Shown: positions 62,601 to 64,000 of the stretch, piece after piece
How positions within the stretch are numbered: position 1 is the stretch's first letter
Layout of the letters: each line of letters opens with the position of its first letter
Assembly: GCA_017302895.1 (NCBI GenBank)
Contig: JAFLBV010000003.1
Location: forward strand, 383,115-447,114
Length of the DNA: 64,000 bases
Direction of reading: 5' to 3'
DNA from: Ignavibacteria bacterium
GTDB lineage: Bacteria > Bacteroidota > Ignavibacteria > Ignavibacteriales > Ignavibacteriaceae
Made by a program: the position numbers and the translations under genes
Notes under the pieces: generated by a model
The model's database searches: none
The model's input: the letters and a program-made list of their open reading frames with translations, nothing else
Told to the model about the DNA's origin: nothing

Positions 62601-62689
62601 ATGCGGGTAAACTTGGGAGCGGAGTTTATTTTTATACGATGACAGTGAACAACTTCAGAGAAACCCGTAAGATGATTTTAAATAAATAA
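59612..62689 (+). CDS. GH57-like glycoside hydrolase with T9SS sorting domain
   Basis: About 1,025 residues. Signal peptide (RKTSCNSFLWLFFVLILFAGRVTHAQ), then a GH57-type catalytic domain: IAFLWHMHQPIYW with HMHQP at 48-52, FPPENAFVNRMIPALADEGLEWVLVD, where Glu197 fits the nucleophile position of GH57, and LIVLHHDGDNYGGG with the partner Asp. Several beta domains follow (TPPTVFIPQ, TWLPSAPTKNDTITVTITK, a starch-binding-like APTQGKDVFILI region) and the T9SS domain (NYPNPFNP, ending RKMILNK). It probably digests an alpha-glucan outside the cell. Start 59,612 is chosen over 59,585 for the closer ribosome site (CAGG). Confidence 0.85.
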   Translation: MIMRKTSCNSFLWLFFVLILFAGRVTHAQQENNKPQVNPPIYIAFLWHMHQPIYWPYESVVQTDANGRYPFSVTDIHNQRIGPYTSWPKNAVQKGIAANMPHFGAQVSFSGSLIENLNALEANGNGNFFNWKSSWNFIKNQTTSLGNPRLDMVGFGYFHPLMGLIDYKDIRKQLQWHKTIFSQNFPGGYSKGIFPPENAFVNRMIPALADEGLEWVLVDNVHFDRTAQGYPFNTGGNIYEPNKADVLNSNPNDWLALQNIWAPTKVSAAWGHRPHFVEYVDPATGQKSRIIAVPASRYLGNEDGRGGFGALNYESVMSQFEQYNTDPTKPILIVLHHDGDNYGGGTDSYYGSNFQNFVNWLQANPSRFVCTTIEDYLEMFPPDQNAPIHVESGSWSGADNGDPEFKKWLGDPGTDGYSPDINSWGVLTAAQNHVAMADNVNPNATNTLNAWKYLLVSEASDYWYWDGSLGGIWDSNPTRGANQAVNYANTVIAGAPDNTPPTVFIPQREPYNPGATEWNQQQPSDFKVWTYAYDVKGLKSVKLYYRQDLDGVNSLSSTDNETYAGGPEVGTWTVLDMPGTTKISLTNPQPVVKAKEYSATITGLSNKLVDYYVEAIDSNNNVKSTAIQHVWVGAYTPGGGGGTGVSTVTWLPSAPTKNDTITVTITKAVQGAKLHWGVNPQGSNWTTPNQAYWPAGTTLFGGSGPAVETVMAGPSSDSLLTIKIGPFNNSAQTVDGVAFVIHYNDNTWNNNNGQDFKINFGGGSGGSNFVMDGTLDQQAVSVGSNNGANLYLGWNNGNLYVATQAAPTQGKDVFILITDSLRNPVPAMWAKGGTVPGWSLFLANESTNNYTAWFDASSNPGKATGQTLEGLVNVQAEFGYTPAKLYIAVLQYGTQDAGTLQNQVPAGNGNGNVEGAELYQFDYTLTSVKEINLSSLSPENYLLGQNYPNPFNPSTNLQYSVKDAGKVNITVYDVLGRVVTTLVDEFKPAGTYEVKFDAGKLGSGVYFYTMTVNNFRETRKMILNK

Positions 62690-63027
62690 GTTTTAGTTAT
62701 GAGTTATTAGTTATGAGTTATTAGTATGTCGAATAAGAGTCATGGAATGTAAAGAGAAAGGTTCCACGGATGCCACGGATTTTCCACCGATTTCACGGAT
62801 GTTTGATTACTCCTTTGCGTTCTTTGCGTCCTCGGCGGTTTTTATCCAAATCTTGACAGAGAAAACTCATAATTCATAACTTATAACTGACTTAACTCCC
62901 TTTGCGTCCTTTGCGGTAAAAAAAATTGACAGAAATATATGATGTTAGCTAAATTGGCAGTAAATTTGAAAGCTGAATTGTAATAATTTTGCGACACGAA
63001 TTCCAACTATATAAACCGGATTAAAAA
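62690..63027 (+). other. Intergenic region made of several short repeat families
   Basis: 338 nt without a gene. It starts with four heptamers (GTTATGA/GTTATTA alternating, 62,696-62,723). Next come CCACGGAT-type repeats (62,763-62,801), TTTGCGTTCTTTGCGTCC near 62,813 and TTTGCGTCCTTTGCGG near 62,901, and a reversed heptamer stretch (TCATAATTCATAACTTATAAC) near 62,868. These are repeat families rather than code. The promoter of the next gene probably lies in the last 80 nt. Confidence 0.8.
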
Positions 63028-64000
63028 ATGGATTACAGTCAAATAAAACTTGCCGTATTAGGGGTAGGTAACTGGGGTAAAAATCATCTAAAAACAGCAG
63101 CGTCTTTACTCCCCCATGAGAATATTACAGTATATGATCCGGGTCTTAAAACCCGCGCAACAGTATCAGCAATCTCTGACAAAATCAGAGTGGTGGATAC
63201 ACTCGAAGAGATACTTAACGATGAAACAATTACTACTGCAATAGTAGCCACACCTGCACAAACCCACTATTTTGTTGCCAAGGGCCTCCTCGAAGCAGGA
63301 AAGCATGTCCTTGTGGAAAAGCCAATCACCCTTTATTCAAAAGAAGCAGAAAACCTTGTACATATAGCCGAGAAAAACAATCTCAGGCTGATGGTCGGGC
63401 ATGTTTTGCTTTATCACGAAGCCGTAAAGCACATTAAAAATGCTGTAGGCAAGGAACTTGGAGAGCTTCAGTACATTTACAGCAACCGTCTTAATCTTGG
63501 AAAGATTCGCTCGGAAGAGAATGCTCTTTGGAGTTTTGCACCGCATGATATCGCAATAATTCAGTTTATAGTCGGGGCAAATCCGATAAATGTACATGCA
63601 CAGGGTTCAGCAGTTATCCAACCCAACATCGAAGATTCCACGGTTACATTTTTAAATTATCCTGAAAACATTTCGGCACACATTTTCGTGAGCTGGCTCC
63701 ACCCGTTTAAGGAGCAGAGACTGGTTGTTATCGGAAGTGAAGGGATGTTTGTCTTTGAGGACAGCCTTCCTGACAATAAATTGAAATTCTATAAAAAAGG
63801 ATTTAAAAAAGTAAACGGACAACTGGAGGCATTTGATCAGTCTTTTGAAGTTGTCCAATATGAAAACAAGCCGCCCCTTGCGGAAGAACAGAAACATTTC
63901 TACGAGTGTGTGCTAACAGGCAAAACCCCTTTCTCGGATGGAGTCCATGCACTTGAAGTATTAAAAATTCTTGAACAAGCTCAAGAAAGGTTATCAGAAT
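63028..64000 (+). CDS. Gfo/Idh/MocA-family NAD(P)-dependent oxidoreductase, 3' end cut by window edge
   Basis: 324 codons are visible. KLAVLGVGNWGKNHLKTA (residues 7-24) is the NAD-binding Rossmann motif, with TTAIVATPAQTHYFVAKGLLEAGKHVLVEKPIT (about 71-103) ending in the family-typical EKP, and MVGHVLLYHEAVKHI. This resembles sugar dehydrogenases that act on nucleotide sugars (WlbA/WbpB group) in surface polysaccharide synthesis, which would suit a second glycan cluster beyond the window. The end is missing, so length cannot be judged. Start ATG at 63,028. Confidence 0.9.
   Translation, partial: MDYSQIKLAVLGVGNWGKNHLKTAASLLPHENITVYDPGLKTRATVSAISDKIRVVDTLEEILNDETITTAIVATPAQTHYFVAKGLLEAGKHVLVEKPITLYSKEAENLVHIAEKNNLRLMVGHVLLYHEAVKHIKNAVGKELGELQYIYSNRLNLGKIRSEENALWSFAPHDIAIIQFIVGANPINVHAQGSAVIQPNIEDSTVTFLNYPENISAHIFVSWLHPFKEQRLVVIGSEGMFVFEDSLPDNKLKFYKKGFKKVNGQLEAFDQSFEVVQYENKPPLAEEQKHFYECVLTGKTPFSDGVHALEVLKILEQAQERLSE

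Noticed and set aside
1..64000. tRNA, rRNA, insertion sequences, phage genes and an origin
   Set aside because: No cloverleaf or rRNA segment, transposase, integrase or dnaA-box cluster was recognised by eye; this is weak negative evidence because no covariance search was possible.

Overview
The window comes from a Gram-negative bacterium of the Bacteroidota/Chlorobi side of the tree, most likely an Ignavibacteria-type organism. The grounds are four secreted proteins with the type IX secretion (T9SS) C-terminal sorting domain (core NYPNPFNP), a Gld-like ABC transporter set, an Oar-like TonB-dependent receptor, a deoxynucleoside kinase beside folK, and outer-membrane/LPS genes. No rRNA, tRNA, CRISPR array, transposase or phage gene was found. 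The genus-level assignment is an inference.

Layout. (1) 1-11,011, minus strand: a nine-gene, tightly packed LPS/surface-polysaccharide operon. It runs from a glycosyltransferase with a 424-residue charged extension through methyltransferases, a YfhO-type membrane protein, a Wzx-type flippase and glycosyltransferases to waaA, which leaves the window. (2) 11.1-18.5 kb: a glycosidase-fold lipoprotein, an orphan AAA+ ATPase behind a 30-codon leader ORF, two abutting MORN-repeat proteins, and aguB-aguA (agmatine to putrescine). (3) 18.5-24.5 kb: repeats, then a TetR-TolC-HlyD-permease-permease efflux operon with no ATPase gene and two matching candidate operators. (4) 24.9-32.3 kb: an AT-richer run of envelope proteins, including a 12-repeat calcium-binding OmpA protein and a tandem pair of unrecognised paralogues. 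(5) 32.3-33.9 kb, minus strand: a deoxyhypusine-synthase-family gene followed by a small ORF that overlaps a nucleotidyltransferase by 59 nt. (6) 34.3-37.9 kb: two T9SS cargo proteins with near-identical C-termini. (7) 38-48.9 kb: a TonB-like anchor protein, a Gld-like transporter operon, then a housekeeping string (pgeF, DMT transporter, folB, folK, deoxynucleoside kinase, heptosyltransferase, Ppx/GppA, DUF302). (8) 49.2-64 kb: Oar-like receptor, T9SS beta-propeller, Nfu, asparaginase, SbcCD, a GH57-like T9SS enzyme and the start of a Gfo/Idh/MocA oxidoreductase.

The gaps after genes carry recurring non-coding elements: a shared AGCTG..GGGGCAGCT terminator, 7-bp periodic arrays, a 26-bp tandem repeat and other repeat families. 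The most promising items for follow-up are the ATPase-less exporter with its candidate operators, the DHS/small ORF/nucleotidyltransferase arrangement, the 26.8-32.3 kb set of unrecognised envelope proteins, and the disordered extension on the GT2 enzyme. I did not find one clear-cut new system; these are candidates only.
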